DNA from: Pararobbsia silviterrae
Lineage (GTDB): Bacteria > Pseudomonadota > Gammaproteobacteria > Burkholderiales > Burkholderiaceae
Reading direction: 5' to 3'
DNA length: 64,000 nucleotides
Assembly: GCF_003628125.1 (NCBI RefSeq)
Contig: NZ_RBZU01000002.1
Span: 556,891-620,890, forward strand
Shown here in pieces: positions 11,401-20,100 of the stretch. The notes beneath the pieces were generated by a model. It saw only the letters and a list, made by a program, of their open reading frames with translations, made no database searches and was not told the DNA's origin. Positions within the stretch are counted from its first letter, which is position 1. Every line of letters begins with the position of its first letter. A program made the translations under genes and the position numbers.

Positions 11401-14400
11401 GAGCGCGAACGCGTTCTTCCCGGCGTTCGCGGCAGGCGCGGGCACGGTGACGCCGCCGCTGCCGCAGGACGGCGGTCAGCTCGTGCTGGCCGCCGGGCAG
11501 ACGCTGACACTCGGCGCGAGCTTGAACATGGCGGCCGCCGCGGGCGGCGCGCCGGCCGAGGTCGATATCGCTTCGCAGGACATACAGATCGTGGGCAACG
11601 GCGGTGCGGGTGAAGCGGCGCTGCCCGGCTATCTGCAGATCAGCGCGGACCAACTCGATGCGCTGAACGCCGGCAGTCTCCTGATCGGCGGCACGCGCAC
11701 GCAGACGAGCAGCGGCATCACGATCGATGCGATCGCCAACAGTGTCGTGGTGTCCAATGACGCAGCCGATCCGCTCACCGGGCCGGAGATCATTCTGGTG
11801 ACGACGAGCGGCTCGAGCACCGACCCGAACGCGGCCACCGGGCTGCGTGTGGATCCGGGCAGCGTGATCACGGCGCAAGGCAGTTATCCGGCGGCCAAGG
11901 ACGAGCCGATCACGATCGGCCAGAACGCGAGCACCACGACGGCAAACGGCGTGACCACGACGACCCCGGCGATTTCGGGCGACGGCGCGCTGCTCGAAGT
12001 CTCGAACGGCGGCGTCTCGGTGGTCACACGACTCGACACGACTGGCACGGGGGTGCTGAGCGTGGCGGCGGGCGCGACGCTCAACGGCGGTCAGACGCTC
12101 ACGCTGGATTCGTCGGGCAGCCTGAGCTTCGATCCGGCCGCGAACCTGTCGGCCAACACGATTGCGGTGGATGGTTCGGCCATCACCTTCACGAACCAGA
12201 CGGGCGCGGCGGCAGCGGCCCTGCCGGGCTTCGTCGTCGGAGCCACGCAACTCGCGCAGCTCGCCGCGGCCAAGGATTTGATCCTGCGCAGCGCGGGCGT
12301 GATGACCTTCGACGGTACCCTCACGCTGAGCTTTGCGAACGATGTCGAACTGAGTGCGGGTGAGTTCGCGAGCACCGGCGGCGCGGTGACGATCGACGCA
12401 CCGGTGGTGGCCTTCACCAACGATATGGGCGCACCGGTGCCCACGGGCGTGGCGGGCACGGGCACGCTGACGGTCAACGCGGGCGAGATCGATCTGGGCA
12501 CCGGAAATCGCACGCTATCGGGCTTCGGTTCGGCGAGCTTCAACGCCACGGGTGGCGTGGTGGGCGAGGGGAGCGGCACGTTCGACTTCGGCGCGCTGCC
12601 CGTCACCTTCAATGCACCGGTGTATCTGGCCGATACGGGCTCGGCCCAGACCGTCGAGACCACCGGCACGCTGACGCTCAACAGCGCGACGGGAACGCCG
12701 CTTGCCTTGAGTGCGCAGGGCGGCGCCATCAGCTTCAAGGGCGGCACGCTCGACGACAACGGCGCGACCATCGAAGCCGCGGCGGGCAACGTCAGTCTGG
12801 AGGCCACGACAGGAGACCTGACGATCGGCAACGGCTCGCTGATCAGCTCGGCGGGTATTGCGTTGCCGTTCTTCGACATTACGGAGTACGCGCCCGGCGG
12901 CGCGATCTCGCTCACCGCCGATGCGGGCACAGTGAACGTCGAGCAGGGCGCGACGCTGGACTTCGCGGGTGCCGCGGACGGTGGCGCGGCAGGTAGCCTG
13001 TCGTTGTCGGCGACCAGCGGGACGGTCACGCTCGCGGGCACGATCAACGGCCGGGCCGCGAGCGGCTTCCTCGGGGGTTCGTTCTCGCTCGACACGGGCG
13101 GTGCGGTCGATCTCGACAGTCTTGCGAGCGAGCTGGCCGCGGGCGGCGTGAACAACGCGATCACGGTGCAGACGGGCACCGGCAATCTGATGCTGTCGGC
13201 GGGCAATACGCTCACGGGGCGCAGCGTGACGCTGACCGCCAACGGAGGCGCGGGCAGCGCGGCCGATACGGCCAACGGCAATGTGATCATCGACGGCACG
13301 ATCAATGCGAACGGCGTGGCCACGGCTGCCGGCGGCGAAGAGGGCGGCACGATCAATCTGTACGGCACGAGCGGTGTCGATCTCGAAGGCACGCTGCTGG
13401 CCGAGGGCTCGGATGCCTATCTGAGCAACGGTGCCGTGAATGCAAGCTCGACGGAGCTCGGCGGCACGGTCAACATCGGCACCTCGGGTACGGCGACGGT
13501 CGGCTCGTATAACGCGCAGTACGGCTATGAGAATGTGGCGCTGGCCAACTCCGGGCAGATCAAGCTCGGGGCCGATGCGAAGATCGACGTGTCCGGGGGC
13601 GGGGTGTTGACGCTTGCCTCGGACGGGCTCGAAGGCGGCGTCGTGAACTTGCGTGCGCCGTTGTTGAGCGATGGTGCGACGACGGGCGAGTACGCCGACG
13701 TCGTGATCGGGCTGACCGGTGCGGGCAGCGGCATTGTCGGCGCACGCGCGGTGAATCTGGATGCGTATGCGGTCTGGAGCACGACGGACAGCACGACGGG
13801 GGCGCAGCATTTCGATGGCATCGTCGATCCGGCCGGCTGGTATCAGGCGGCGGGTCCCAACGGCACGCCGCAACTGGTGGCGGGGACCTTTACCGACCAG
13901 AGCGGCAACACCATCACGTACACGCCCGGCACCTACGACGCCGCGACGGGGACGTGGACGACGGCGACGCTGTCCAATGCGCCGGGTGCGACGTGGGCGC
14001 AGATCAAGGCCGATCTCGCCAGCGACTTGGAGAACGACTACTTCACGCCGACGAGCGCCAATACGGACCACGAGAGCTTCTATGGCTACGTGGACGGCGA
14101 TGCGACGGCCGGTGTGCCGGGCACGCTGATGAGCTTCGTGGAGAATGGCGAGGTGGGCGTGGCGGCACAGTTCGCCAACACCGGCATCGCGCACTTCAAC
14201 GTGGTGCCGGCCATCGATCTGGACAACCCGAGCGCATCGATCAACGACGGCAATATCTCGATCGTCACGAACTGGAACCTGGGTGCGGGGACCTCCGCCA
14301 CCGATCTGGCTTATCGCTTCGACGGGCAGGCGCCGGTCATCACCTTCCGCGCCGAGAACAATGTAGAGGTCGATGCGAGTCTGACCGACGGGTTCTTCCA

Positions 14401-17400
14401 GATCGCCAATCCGACCGGATCCGGAACTTCGATTGCGGTGCCGAATGACTCCACCTATGCGGCTCAGGATGCGCTGCTGACAACGCCCGGCACCACCGGA
14501 TACAACGTGGGCGGGTATTACTTGAAATACGGGTATCCCTCTCCGATTGCGGCGCCTGCCAACCTGACGGCCGGTAGCGCGGCGGAAATCGGCCAGTATT
14601 ACGGCCTATACAGCGCCTATCTCGACTATCTGCTGCAGCCCGTAGATAGCGTCGAAAAGGCGATTGCACCGTCAAACGGCAGCGTGGTGGCAGTCCTCGA
14701 TACCCCTTTTAGCGGGACCAACCTCCATACCTGGACGTCGCTTCCGACGGCGGCGGGTCAACCGACGTTGACGGTGGCGTATCCGACCGGTGCGAGTGCG
14801 GACAATCCGACGGCCTATCTTCAGTATCTGGCCGCCTATAGCGGGTATCTCGACAGCGAAATCAATTTCTATCTCTCGACCGGCGTGAAGCCGAATCTGG
14901 TCTGGGTGCAGCCGCCGCCCGCGACACTTGACTCGACCGTCTTGACCCCGGGGTCATCCATCGTGGTCAGCGCGCCGCAAACGGATAACACACCGTCACC
15001 TGTGGCGGTTGCGGGCAACGGTCTGCCTTTGCTATCGGCGTCCCTGACAGGCGGCAGCAGTTCGACGTTCAATTTGGTCGCGGGCGCGAACCTGTCGAGT
15101 GCCAATCCGTTGGCACTGCAGGCAAGTGAATTGTTCTCGTCGTCGGCACAGACGCCGAACGCCGGCGGAGGGAGCGTGACGCTCGACGGTCACTTCGCCT
15201 ACGACAATGCGAATAACCCGAACAGCCCGAACAGTCTCACGCTGCTTGCCCCGACGATGATACGCACGGGTACGGGGTCGATCAGTATTGACGCTGCGAA
15301 TGACGTCACGATGCTCGATTCGACCGCGCCCGCGGTGATCTACACCGCGGGCGAGCCGGCTTCCGGCACGGAGGCCGGCGGTACGGCAACGATACTCGCA
15401 GGCTCGGCGGCGAGCGGTGTGCCGGATATTTTCGTCTCACCCACCGTCAGTCCCGAGGCGGCCGGCAACATTTCGATCACCGCGCAGAACAACATCACGG
15501 GCATCGAAAACGTCGTCGACACGACGGGCGCCGTGACGGGCGTGGCGGGCGCCAACGACAGCCAGTTCTGGTGGCAGTGGATGGAAACCGGCAACGTGAG
15601 CGGCCCGGTCGGCGTGAACGGCGCCACCCAGATCGTGCAGACGTCGATCAACTTCGGTGCGTTCGATCAGGGCGTCATGAGCGTGGGCGGCAACGTCTCG
15701 GTCAGCGCCGGCGGCAACATCACGGATCTTGCGGTTTCGCTGCCCACGACGTGGTATTTGACCAATGCATCGACGAGTACCCCCACCGTCAATACCGTGG
15801 GCGCGGGCAACCTCACGGTGACTGCGGGCGGCAACATTCTGAGCGGCGATTACTTCGTCGCGAACGGCACGGGCACGATCACGGCCGGCGGTCTGATCGG
15901 CTCGGACGGTCTTGTCTACACGACTGTCAGCGCACAGGCCTTGAGCGAATCGGATGTCAATCCGAACGTCCCCTTGAGCGCGCCGGTTTCCACGTTGCTG
16001 GCCGTCCAGAACGGCGTGCTGGATGTGAGTGCGCGGCAGGGCGCCAACATCGGCGCGGTCGTCGATCCGTCGTATGTCTCCGATAGCGCGCTGGCCGCTA
16101 CCTATCACGTTTCGCCCGATGCACAAGGATATTCGACGAGCTCCGCGGTCAACGTGTCGGCCACGACGGGGGATGTCGATCTTGGCACGTTGAGCGCGAT
16201 CGCATTGATCGGCGGCGGTGGAATCGGCGACAACTCGGCGGTGCTGCCCGCGACGGTCAATCTCGCGGCCTTGTCGGGCGGGATCGCCGTGACCTCCGCC
16301 GGGATCCTATCGCCGTCTCCGACGGGGAACTTGAGTCTGATCGCCGATCAGTCGATCAACCTGAGCGGATCGGGGGCGATCGGTCTGTCCGACGAAGATC
16401 CGGCAGACATGCCTTCGCCGCTCAATCCGACCGTGTCGTCGATCAATCCCAATGTGGGCGTCGTCGATGCGCTGGGCGATACGGCCGCGGGCGCTCACGC
16501 GGCGAGTGCCTTGCACGCCGACGACACGGTCCCCGTGCGTATCTACAGTCTCACCGGCAATATCGTCGACGGTGCGCTTCAACCGGCGGGCTCGGGCGTC
16601 GATTCGGGCTTCTACGCCAATCTGCTCGACGTGGTGGTCGACAAACCCGCGTTTATCGAGGCGGGCGGCAACATCATCAACCTCGCATTCGAGGGGCAGA
16701 ATCTGCGCGCCGACGACGTGACGCGCATCGTTGCCGGGAACGATATCGAAGACACGCCGTTGCCGTACGACGCATCGAACGTCGCGAGCCTGGTGCTCGG
16801 CGGACCGGGCACATTCGATATCGAGGCCGGCCACAACATCGGGCCGCTCACGAGCCAACTCGAGGTCTATTACTCGGGGATCTTCGCGAGCAATACGGGC
16901 ATCGAGGCGGTGGGTAACTTCAACAACCCGAACCTGCCGCATCAGAGCGCGAGTATCGACGTGCTGTTCGGCGTGGCGCCGGGCATCGACGATGCGAGCT
17001 TCATCGCCACGTATATCGATCCGGCCAGCGTCACCGCGCAGAGTCAGGGTACGACCTCGGCGCTGATTGCGTTCATGGAGCAGTACGACGCGGGGCAGGG
17101 CGTCGATACAGGATTGACCGCGCAGACGCCCGCGTCGAAGCCCTTGAGCTCCGCTCAGGCATGGACCCAGTTCCAAGCGTTGCCGTCGTATGTTCAGCAA
17201 CTGTTTGTCGAACAAGTCTTCTTCGGCATCCTGACCGATGTCGGAAACGGTTATAACAATCCGTCGAGCTCGTACTATCACCAGTACGCTGCGGGCTATC
17301 AGGCGATCAATACCTTGTTCCCCGCGTCGCTGAGCTATACGGCGAACAGTCTGGGCGGCGGTACCAACGGCGCAAGCCAACTGGTGGACACGGGGAATCT

Positions 17401-18298
17401 CGACATCCGCAGCACGACGATCCAGACCCAGCAAGGCGGCAGTATTTCGATCCTGGGGCCGGGTGGAGAGGCGCTGGTCGGCAGTTCTTCGGCGCCGCCA
17501 GCGATCGTCTCCGGAGGGCAGGTTGAAGCGGGACCGGGCACGCAGGGGATCTTGACGCTCGAACAGGGCGATATCGACATCTTTACCGATCAGAGTCTGC
17601 TGCTTGCGCAGAGCCGCGTGTTTACCGAGCAAGGCGGCAACATCACGATCTGGAGCTCCAACGGTAACGTCAATGCAGGGGAAGGGGCGACGAGCGTGGC
17701 CAACGTGCCGCCGCCCGAATACGTCTGCGATCCGAACCATTTCTGTACGCTCGATGCAAAGGGTGAAGTCACCGGAGCCGGTATCGCGACATTGCAGACG
17801 ATTCCGTCGGCGCCGACCGGCGATGCGAACATCCTGGCGCCCCGAGGTACCGTGGACGCCGGTGCGGCCGGCATTCGCGTGTCGGGCAACCTGAACGTCG
17901 CCGCGCTGCAGGTCTTGAACGCGGCCAACATCCAGGTTCAGGGCAAGTCCACGGGTGTGCCTATCGCGGCGGTTGTCGACACGGGGGCACTGACGGCCGC
18001 CAGCGCGGCCACCTCGGCGGTGACGCAAATGGCGCAGAACCTGGTGAGGAGCAATGCCAACGGGGTCGCTTCGCAGCGTCACTGGTCCATCACGGTTCAG
18101 GTCGAAGGTTTCGGCGATGACAGCGGCGACGGAACCGACGCAAGGAAAAAGAAGCCCAAGTCTGACGCCGTTGGATATAACCCCGACAGCTCACTTCAGG
18201 TCTTTGCCCACGGAAGTCTGAATGACCAGCAACTGGCGCGTCTCGCCGAACTCACGCATCTGAGCGACGCGGAGCAACAGAGCATCCGCCAGCACTGA
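5453..18298 (+). CDS. Giant two-partner-secretion exoprotein, filamentous haemagglutinin family (TpsA, PdtA-like)
   Basis: About 4281 residues if translation starts at the ATG at 5453, which has a weak GGGGA 6 bases upstream; an in-frame ATG at 5402 has no ribosome site. A long basic n-region and hydrophobic core end at AHA/AG (about residue 43). Residues about 150-300 carry the TPS secretion domain, including LTWQTMNVGKQTTLNFNQ and an NRNGILFG motif at about 239 (usually NPNG). The bulk is a Ser/Thr/Gly/Ala-rich beta-helix with repeats such as GGSITI and TLNINAS. The last about 160 residues resemble DUF3739, a tail I recall from haemagglutinins linked to VreARI signalling. It would be exported by Sec, threaded through TpsB and displayed or released. 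The 296 bases before it hold no recognised gene. Confidence 0.92.
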   Translation: MSGREHKSTKIHRSARQVPLPLRPLCRAIAVILAAGAASAAHAAGVVNLANVGAQISTARGAASSSGLANLGVSPTQALASSQPSIQNLAHAAQSIAQQIAAQQAAAAAGTASTVPNGLAVGGLQVAPGITFNSDGTPTAASSNSSNSVVWINADAPTQTNNANGTVTVNVTQTGQDAILTWQTMNVGKQTTLNFNQSAGTQSNGTNNWIVLNRIMDPNGLPSQILGDVTAQGTVLVINRNGILFGAGSQINVHSLVASSLDLLNSNDDLVQTSTDIATSNQLFLNGGLAELEAGTSSTSASALGNPTEILGLGNVVSVSSASQYTAPGNITIEPGALINTVADGSASNGGFVLIAAPNVTNEGSITVAATGQVVLAAGVGVSLIPESTNPQFLFPELTGKVEVGTGVSAIDITPAGTLTNTGIVQAERGDINLLGSNVNQDGVVSVLTSINTPGNITISTTDEYLANTPADVAYPGQSLEIESTTGGGLQAGRAGALIFGPQSLTAVLPDEDGETATSSGTTFTAGSVDLTAGSVWFQSGSLVEAPGSTVSVTALTPTSANVVAPPGDTLVAGRIYVDSGAIIDVSGLANVELPMSAILLDVGTINENELADSPLLRDSFLNGLTGVVVDSTLTGVTEDGLEWVGSPILNLEGAVALMPRSIDQLLTNGGTITLSGAQVMTATGSSLDLNGGYIHYLGGMVDTTRLVDADGAIVPIGEASAQDIYVGVAGEFVESHPRWGVTLDWSNPLLNGGVYESDFIVGGNAGTLNIYSTEAAVLDGSVSSQAFGGEKQVQGDTQPTGGTFTMGATDADGTLGLSPSNTGETGLVILQNAAPQLNDLAGDPATGFSATTPLDTAALGALSSTDPNNVLATTVVPVNTLNSAGFSNVSVTEAATGGTGIVVAPGTQLVVQPGGSIKLDSPGAPVTVLGSLFAQGGTIAITAGGSVGANDLEVGSAAVISVAGQWVNNDTQAVPGSTAGDSEYINGGSVSLETETAGQIDLEAGSLINLASGGEVQSNGQLLMSNGTVAGLGGSLSLVTNAGLPTLYENAQSGSRTTATAAPPAPLIQMDGTIDSYGFAGGGTLTLQDWGFQIGGSAAAAPSWDLVLPTSFFSQQGFGKYVLNAIYDTTVAAGADVIVTQKNLIPITPALLQAATNADITAGGLTTVGTLDAWYRQPTDLVLTAGNYLVYQTQEAPSGATGSVVVGAGATIRTDAGASVGLGSPVQVTVLGSIIAPGGSITLSADSTSSTYALPGEYLESYTSSSKSVWLGADAVLDVAGVALTDPDAAPVREGIQTIVPDTGKVLSGGSITISDDSGYVIAQAGAVLDVSGAVASFDELQANGHYAAQPVWSNAGSITIGATNGLYFDATLEAQPGASQGQGGTLTLLPEQSYVQAVEVAGGGTAYSVPASVILLQQSGDLVPVGLAPGEAISSAPTGVLQFAVDRLTGSGIANLVIGGDVGSSTEPSSVPVALAGNVNVTLPGAIDITTGQLVALNATQVQSLLTTAAPAPSTGGSSVLSSLLASEPSTQVGAADPVTEVGTTATLSAPYVAIVGPYVSTSQMTPVEAAGDATLNINASFIDLVNQVQLDNFGQATFTSRGDIRLSSTNASLVGGSDALMDGELFSSGNLTFAAADLYPSTGSTFVLDAVGPSATTITFESTGTSGVPLSAGGTLLVDASTITQDGTVRAPAGSLIFGVGDATNAATLTQFNSLPLVDTQTVTFGAGSLSSVSLDGAIVPYGTTLDGVEWQFNPVPGASPAPDVTAPPQKYIGVNATSVALNSGATIDLSGGGDLQAEEWVPGTGGTRNVLSQYTVSYANTSTGTAVPTNVGATDVYAILPGAQNPVSAYDPVFAQTTQPSTSASGAASTTTVGIGVGKSALDTAVGESVYLSGVPGLPAGYYTLLPADYATLPGAFRVTVSSAAGAVVPGSSETLPDGTVVVAGYFGNALTGSRSATPTLFDVQSGAVWQQYSAYTLTSANAFFPAFAAGAGTVTPPLPQDGGQLVLAAGQTLTLGASLNMAAAAGGAPAEVDIASQDIQIVGNGGAGEAALPGYLQISADQLDALNAGSLLIGGTRTQTSSGITIDAIANSVVVSNDAADPLTGPEIILVTTSGSSTDPNAATGLRVDPGSVITAQGSYPAAKDEPITIGQNASTTTANGVTTTTPAISGDGALLEVSNGGVSVVTRLDTTGTGVLSVAAGATLNGGQTLTLDSSGSLSFDPAANLSANTIAVDGSAITFTNQTGAAAAALPGFVVGATQLAQLAAAKDLILRSAGVMTFDGTLTLSFANDVELSAGEFASTGGAVTIDAPVVAFTNDMGAPVPTGVAGTGTLTVNAGEIDLGTGNRTLSGFGSASFNATGGVVGEGSGTFDFGALPVTFNAPVYLADTGSAQTVETTGTLTLNSATGTPLALSAQGGAISFKGGTLDDNGATIEAAAGNVSLEATTGDLTIGNGSLISSAGIALPFFDITEYAPGGAISLTADAGTVNVEQGATLDFAGAADGGAAGSLSLSATSGTVTLAGTINGRAASGFLGGSFSLDTGGAVDLDSLASELAAGGVNNAITVQTGTGNLMLSAGNTLTGRSVTLTANGGAGSAADTANGNVIIDGTINANGVATAAGGEEGGTINLYGTSGVDLEGTLLAEGSDAYLSNGAVNASSTELGGTVNIGTSGTATVGSYNAQYGYENVALANSGQIKLGADAKIDVSGGGVLTLASDGLEGGVVNLRAPLLSDGATTGEYADVVIGLTGAGSGIVGARAVNLDAYAVWSTTDSTTGAQHFDGIVDPAGWYQAAGPNGTPQLVAGTFTDQSGNTITYTPGTYDAATGTWTTATLSNAPGATWAQIKADLASDLENDYFTPTSANTDHESFYGYVDGDATAGVPGTLMSFVENGEVGVAAQFANTGIAHFNVVPAIDLDNPSASINDGNISIVTNWNLGAGTSATDLAYRFDGQAPVITFRAENNVEVDASLTDGFFQIANPTGSGTSIAVPNDSTYAAQDALLTTPGTTGYNVGGYYLKYGYPSPIAAPANLTAGSAAEIGQYYGLYSAYLDYLLQPVDSVEKAIAPSNGSVVAVLDTPFSGTNLHTWTSLPTAAGQPTLTVAYPTGASADNPTAYLQYLAAYSGYLDSEINFYLSTGVKPNLVWVQPPPATLDSTVLTPGSSIVVSAPQTDNTPSPVAVAGNGLPLLSASLTGGSSSTFNLVAGANLSSANPLALQASELFSSSAQTPNAGGGSVTLDGHFAYDNANNPNSPNSLTLLAPTMIRTGTGSISIDAANDVTMLDSTAPAVIYTAGEPASGTEAGGTATILAGSAASGVPDIFVSPTVSPEAAGNISITAQNNITGIENVVDTTGAVTGVAGANDSQFWWQWMETGNVSGPVGVNGATQIVQTSINFGAFDQGVMSVGGNVSVSAGGNITDLAVSLPTTWYLTNASTSTPTVNTVGAGNLTVTAGGNILSGDYFVANGTGTITAGGLIGSDGLVYTTVSAQALSESDVNPNVPLSAPVSTLLAVQNGVLDVSARQGANIGAVVDPSYVSDSALAATYHVSPDAQGYSTSSAVNVSATTGDVDLGTLSAIALIGGGGIGDNSAVLPATVNLAALSGGIAVTSAGILSPSPTGNLSLIADQSINLSGSGAIGLSDEDPADMPSPLNPTVSSINPNVGVVDALGDTAAGAHAASALHADDTVPVRIYSLTGNIVDGALQPAGSGVDSGFYANLLDVVVDKPAFIEAGGNIINLAFEGQNLRADDVTRIVAGNDIEDTPLPYDASNVASLVLGGPGTFDIEAGHNIGPLTSQLEVYYSGIFASNTGIEAVGNFNNPNLPHQSASIDVLFGVAPGIDDASFIATYIDPASVTAQSQGTTSALIAFMEQYDAGQGVDTGLTAQTPASKPLSSAQAWTQFQALPSYVQQLFVEQVFFGILTDVGNGYNNPSSSYYHQYAAGYQAINTLFPASLSYTANSLGGGTNGASQLVDTGNLDIRSTTIQTQQGGSISILGPGGEALVGSSSAPPAIVSGGQVEAGPGTQGILTLEQGDIDIFTDQSLLLAQSRVFTEQGGNITIWSSNGNVNAGEGATSVANVPPPEYVCDPNHFCTLDAKGEVTGAGIATLQTIPSAPTGDANILAPRGTVDAGAAGIRVSGNLNVAALQVLNAANIQVQGKSTGVPIAAVVDTGALTAASAATSAVTQMAQNLVRSNANGVASQRHWSITVQVEGFGDDSGDGTDARKKKPKSDAVGYNPDSSLQVFAHGSLNDQQLARLAELTHLSDAEQQSIRQH

Positions 18299-18327
18299 AG
18301 ACGCGTCTCGGCGCCTTGCGTCGAATG

Positions 18328-18366
18328 CACCGAACTCGCGAACGTATGCGTTCTGCGAGTTCGGTG
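18328..18366. terminator. Long hairpin downstream of the exoprotein gene
   Basis: Thirty bases after the tpsA stop, a 17-bp stem with one bulged T and a TATG loop forms from caccgaactcgcgaacg and its complement. No T-run follows on either strand, so it may be a stability hairpin or processing site rather than an intrinsic terminator. It could reduce read-through into the downstream DUF4915-cysC-tpsB genes, so that the 12.8-kb exoprotein transcript is controlled separately. Confidence 0.6.
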
Positions 18367-18882
18367 TTGCGGCTAGCCCCAATCGAATACGGCACCGTTC
18401 GGCCGAGCGGCTGTCTGTGCGCGTGTTTCGTTCGCGAATCGCTCATCTCGCTTTGAACATCGGAGGTCGGACGCGCATCGGCGCTCGATGTGTCCTGGGC
18501 GGCGCACTGGACTGAATGTCCTTTGAGCGAGGCCTCGCATCATGCCGCACGACGTTCGCTTGCGCCGCGCACGATGCCTGCTTTGCGGCGCAGACGCACA
18601 ACGCCTAAACATGGAATTTTTGGTGAAAAGGGACCGCATGCCTGTCATATGGCGAACACCAAGCTATGTACATACTTTCATAAAATAAATTTCAAGTGAG
18701 TGTGGACATATTCGTGTCACGTATTTGCACTAAGCGCGCACCTATCTGGTCGATTAAAAAAAATTAAAAATCTTCTGCGGATTCGATCCACAGGCTTCGT
18801 CTATCTAAGTGTGTAAGCAACGAGCGTACAAAAGATTTGTTTTCGACAAGATATTGTCGATGCCGATCGTAAGTGGTTCGAG
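18367..18882. other. Intergenic spacer with AT-rich promoter-like part
   Basis: No gene was recognised in this 516-base spacer. The part from about 18640 to 18860 is clearly AT-richer than the surroundings and contains runs such as ataaaataaatttcaag and gattaaaaaaaattaaaaa. That suits a promoter for the DUF4915-cysC pair. The palindrome cgtgtcacg occurs at about 18713. I could not place -35 and -10 boxes with confidence. Confidence 0.4.
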
Positions 18883-20100
18883 TTGAATTGGCGTTTAAGG
18901 CAAGCAACGGCGACTGATAGGTACCGGGAAGTGGAACACATTAGCGACAGCGATGTAGAACGAAAACTGCAGCCGGGTGTGACCGGCAACGTGCTCGCGT
19001 CCGAGATCGACGAGGCCTTGGCGCCGCTGATCAATGTGCGCGACACGGGGCGTTTCTTGTCCGTACTGGAAGCACTCCAATGCACGCTCGCGATCAGTCG
19101 ACGTCCGTCCGGTGTTGCGTTGCTCGGCGTGGAAAACGGGATTCCCACGCTCTCGGCCTGCGTGCTGCCTCGATCGATGGGGTTGGCGGTGACCGAGAGT
19201 CGGCTTGCGATAGCGACCGTTCGCGAATTGATGATCTTCGCCAATGTGTCTTCGCTTGCGCCAAAGTATCCGTTGCGGCCGGATTACTACGATGCCGTTT
19301 TCGTGCCGCGAATCTCGCATTTCACCGGCGACCTCGATCTGCACGATATGGCGTTCGACAAACAGGTCGTCCTGGCCGTCAATACGCGCTACTCGTGCAT
19401 CAGCGTGATCGACGGCTATTTCAACTTCACCCCGATCTGGCAACCCCCTTTCGTGACGGGTTTCGGCCCCGACGATCGCTGTCACCTCAACGGCATGGCG
19501 TTTCATGAGGGAAAGGTGCGCTACGCGACCGCGCTCGGACATACCGATGAGCCCTTCGGTTGGCGCAAGAACATGGCTCATGGCGGCATCGTCATGGAAG
19601 TGCCGTCGGGGCGAATCGTCGCCGAAGGGCTTTCGATGCCTCATTCCCCGCGGCTTATCCATGGCGCGTTGTACGTACTCGAAGGCGGTCGCGGGCACGT
19701 GCTCAAGATCGATCCGAAAACTGGCCTGAAAACGGTCGTGACCGCGCTGCCGGGCTTTGCGCACGGTCTCGCCGAATACGGCGGAGTGCTCTTCATCGGC
19801 TTGTCGAAACTGCGTGAGAAGCGCGGCCCGCAAGAACTGCCGATCGAGACGCAACGAGATCGCCTCGTGGCCGGTGTCGCCGCGGTGGATCTGGCCAGCG
19901 GCGCGTTACTCGGCATTCTCGATTTCTATAACGGCGTCGACGAGATTTTCGATGTGCAGGTGATGCCTGGCATTCGGCGCGCCGAGATTCTCAATCCGCA
20001 GCAATGGGCAGGCACACCTTCGATCGTGACGATGCGAGGCGGCTTTTGGCAAACCCAATCCCGGGAAAAGGACGAGGAAGATGCAGCGGGTCGAAGATAG
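18883..20100 (+). CDS. DUF4915 / TIGR03032-family protein
   Basis: A 405-residue protein from the TTG at 18883; a GTG at 18931 is an equally possible start and there is no ATG near the 5' end. The body matches the TIGR03032/DUF4915 pattern I know: PRSMGLAV, LAPKYPLRPDYYDAVFVPR, SHFTGDLDLHDMAF, NTRYSCIS, DDRCHLNGMAF, GHTDEPFGWRKN, LSMPHSPR, LPGFAHGLAEY and EIFDVQVMPG. The spaced strand-rich segments suggest a beta-propeller. The biochemical function is not known to me. Its stop overlaps the start of the APS kinase gene by 20 bases, so the two are translationally coupled. They sit between the exoprotein and its transporter, which points to a role in modification or assembly of the exoprotein. 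Confidence 0.82.
   Translation: MNWRLRQATATDRYREVEHISDSDVERKLQPGVTGNVLASEIDEALAPLINVRDTGRFLSVLEALQCTLAISRRPSGVALLGVENGIPTLSACVLPRSMGLAVTESRLAIATVRELMIFANVSSLAPKYPLRPDYYDAVFVPRISHFTGDLDLHDMAFDKQVVLAVNTRYSCISVIDGYFNFTPIWQPPFVTGFGPDDRCHLNGMAFHEGKVRYATALGHTDEPFGWRKNMAHGGIVMEVPSGRIVAEGLSMPHSPRLIHGALYVLEGGRGHVLKIDPKTGLKTVVTALPGFAHGLAEYGGVLFIGLSKLREKRGPQELPIETQRDRLVAGVAAVDLASGALLGILDFYNGVDEIFDVQVMPGIRRAEILNPQQWAGTPSIVTMRGGFWQTQSREKDEEDAAGRR

Noticed and set aside
5525..18082. Several very long minus-strand open frames inside the exoprotein gene (for example 7448-10246 and 10295-12250)
   Set aside because: They are Arg-rich translations antisense to a GC-rich gene whose plus-strand frame has clear TPS and repeat motifs. 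They have no family motifs or ribosome sites.
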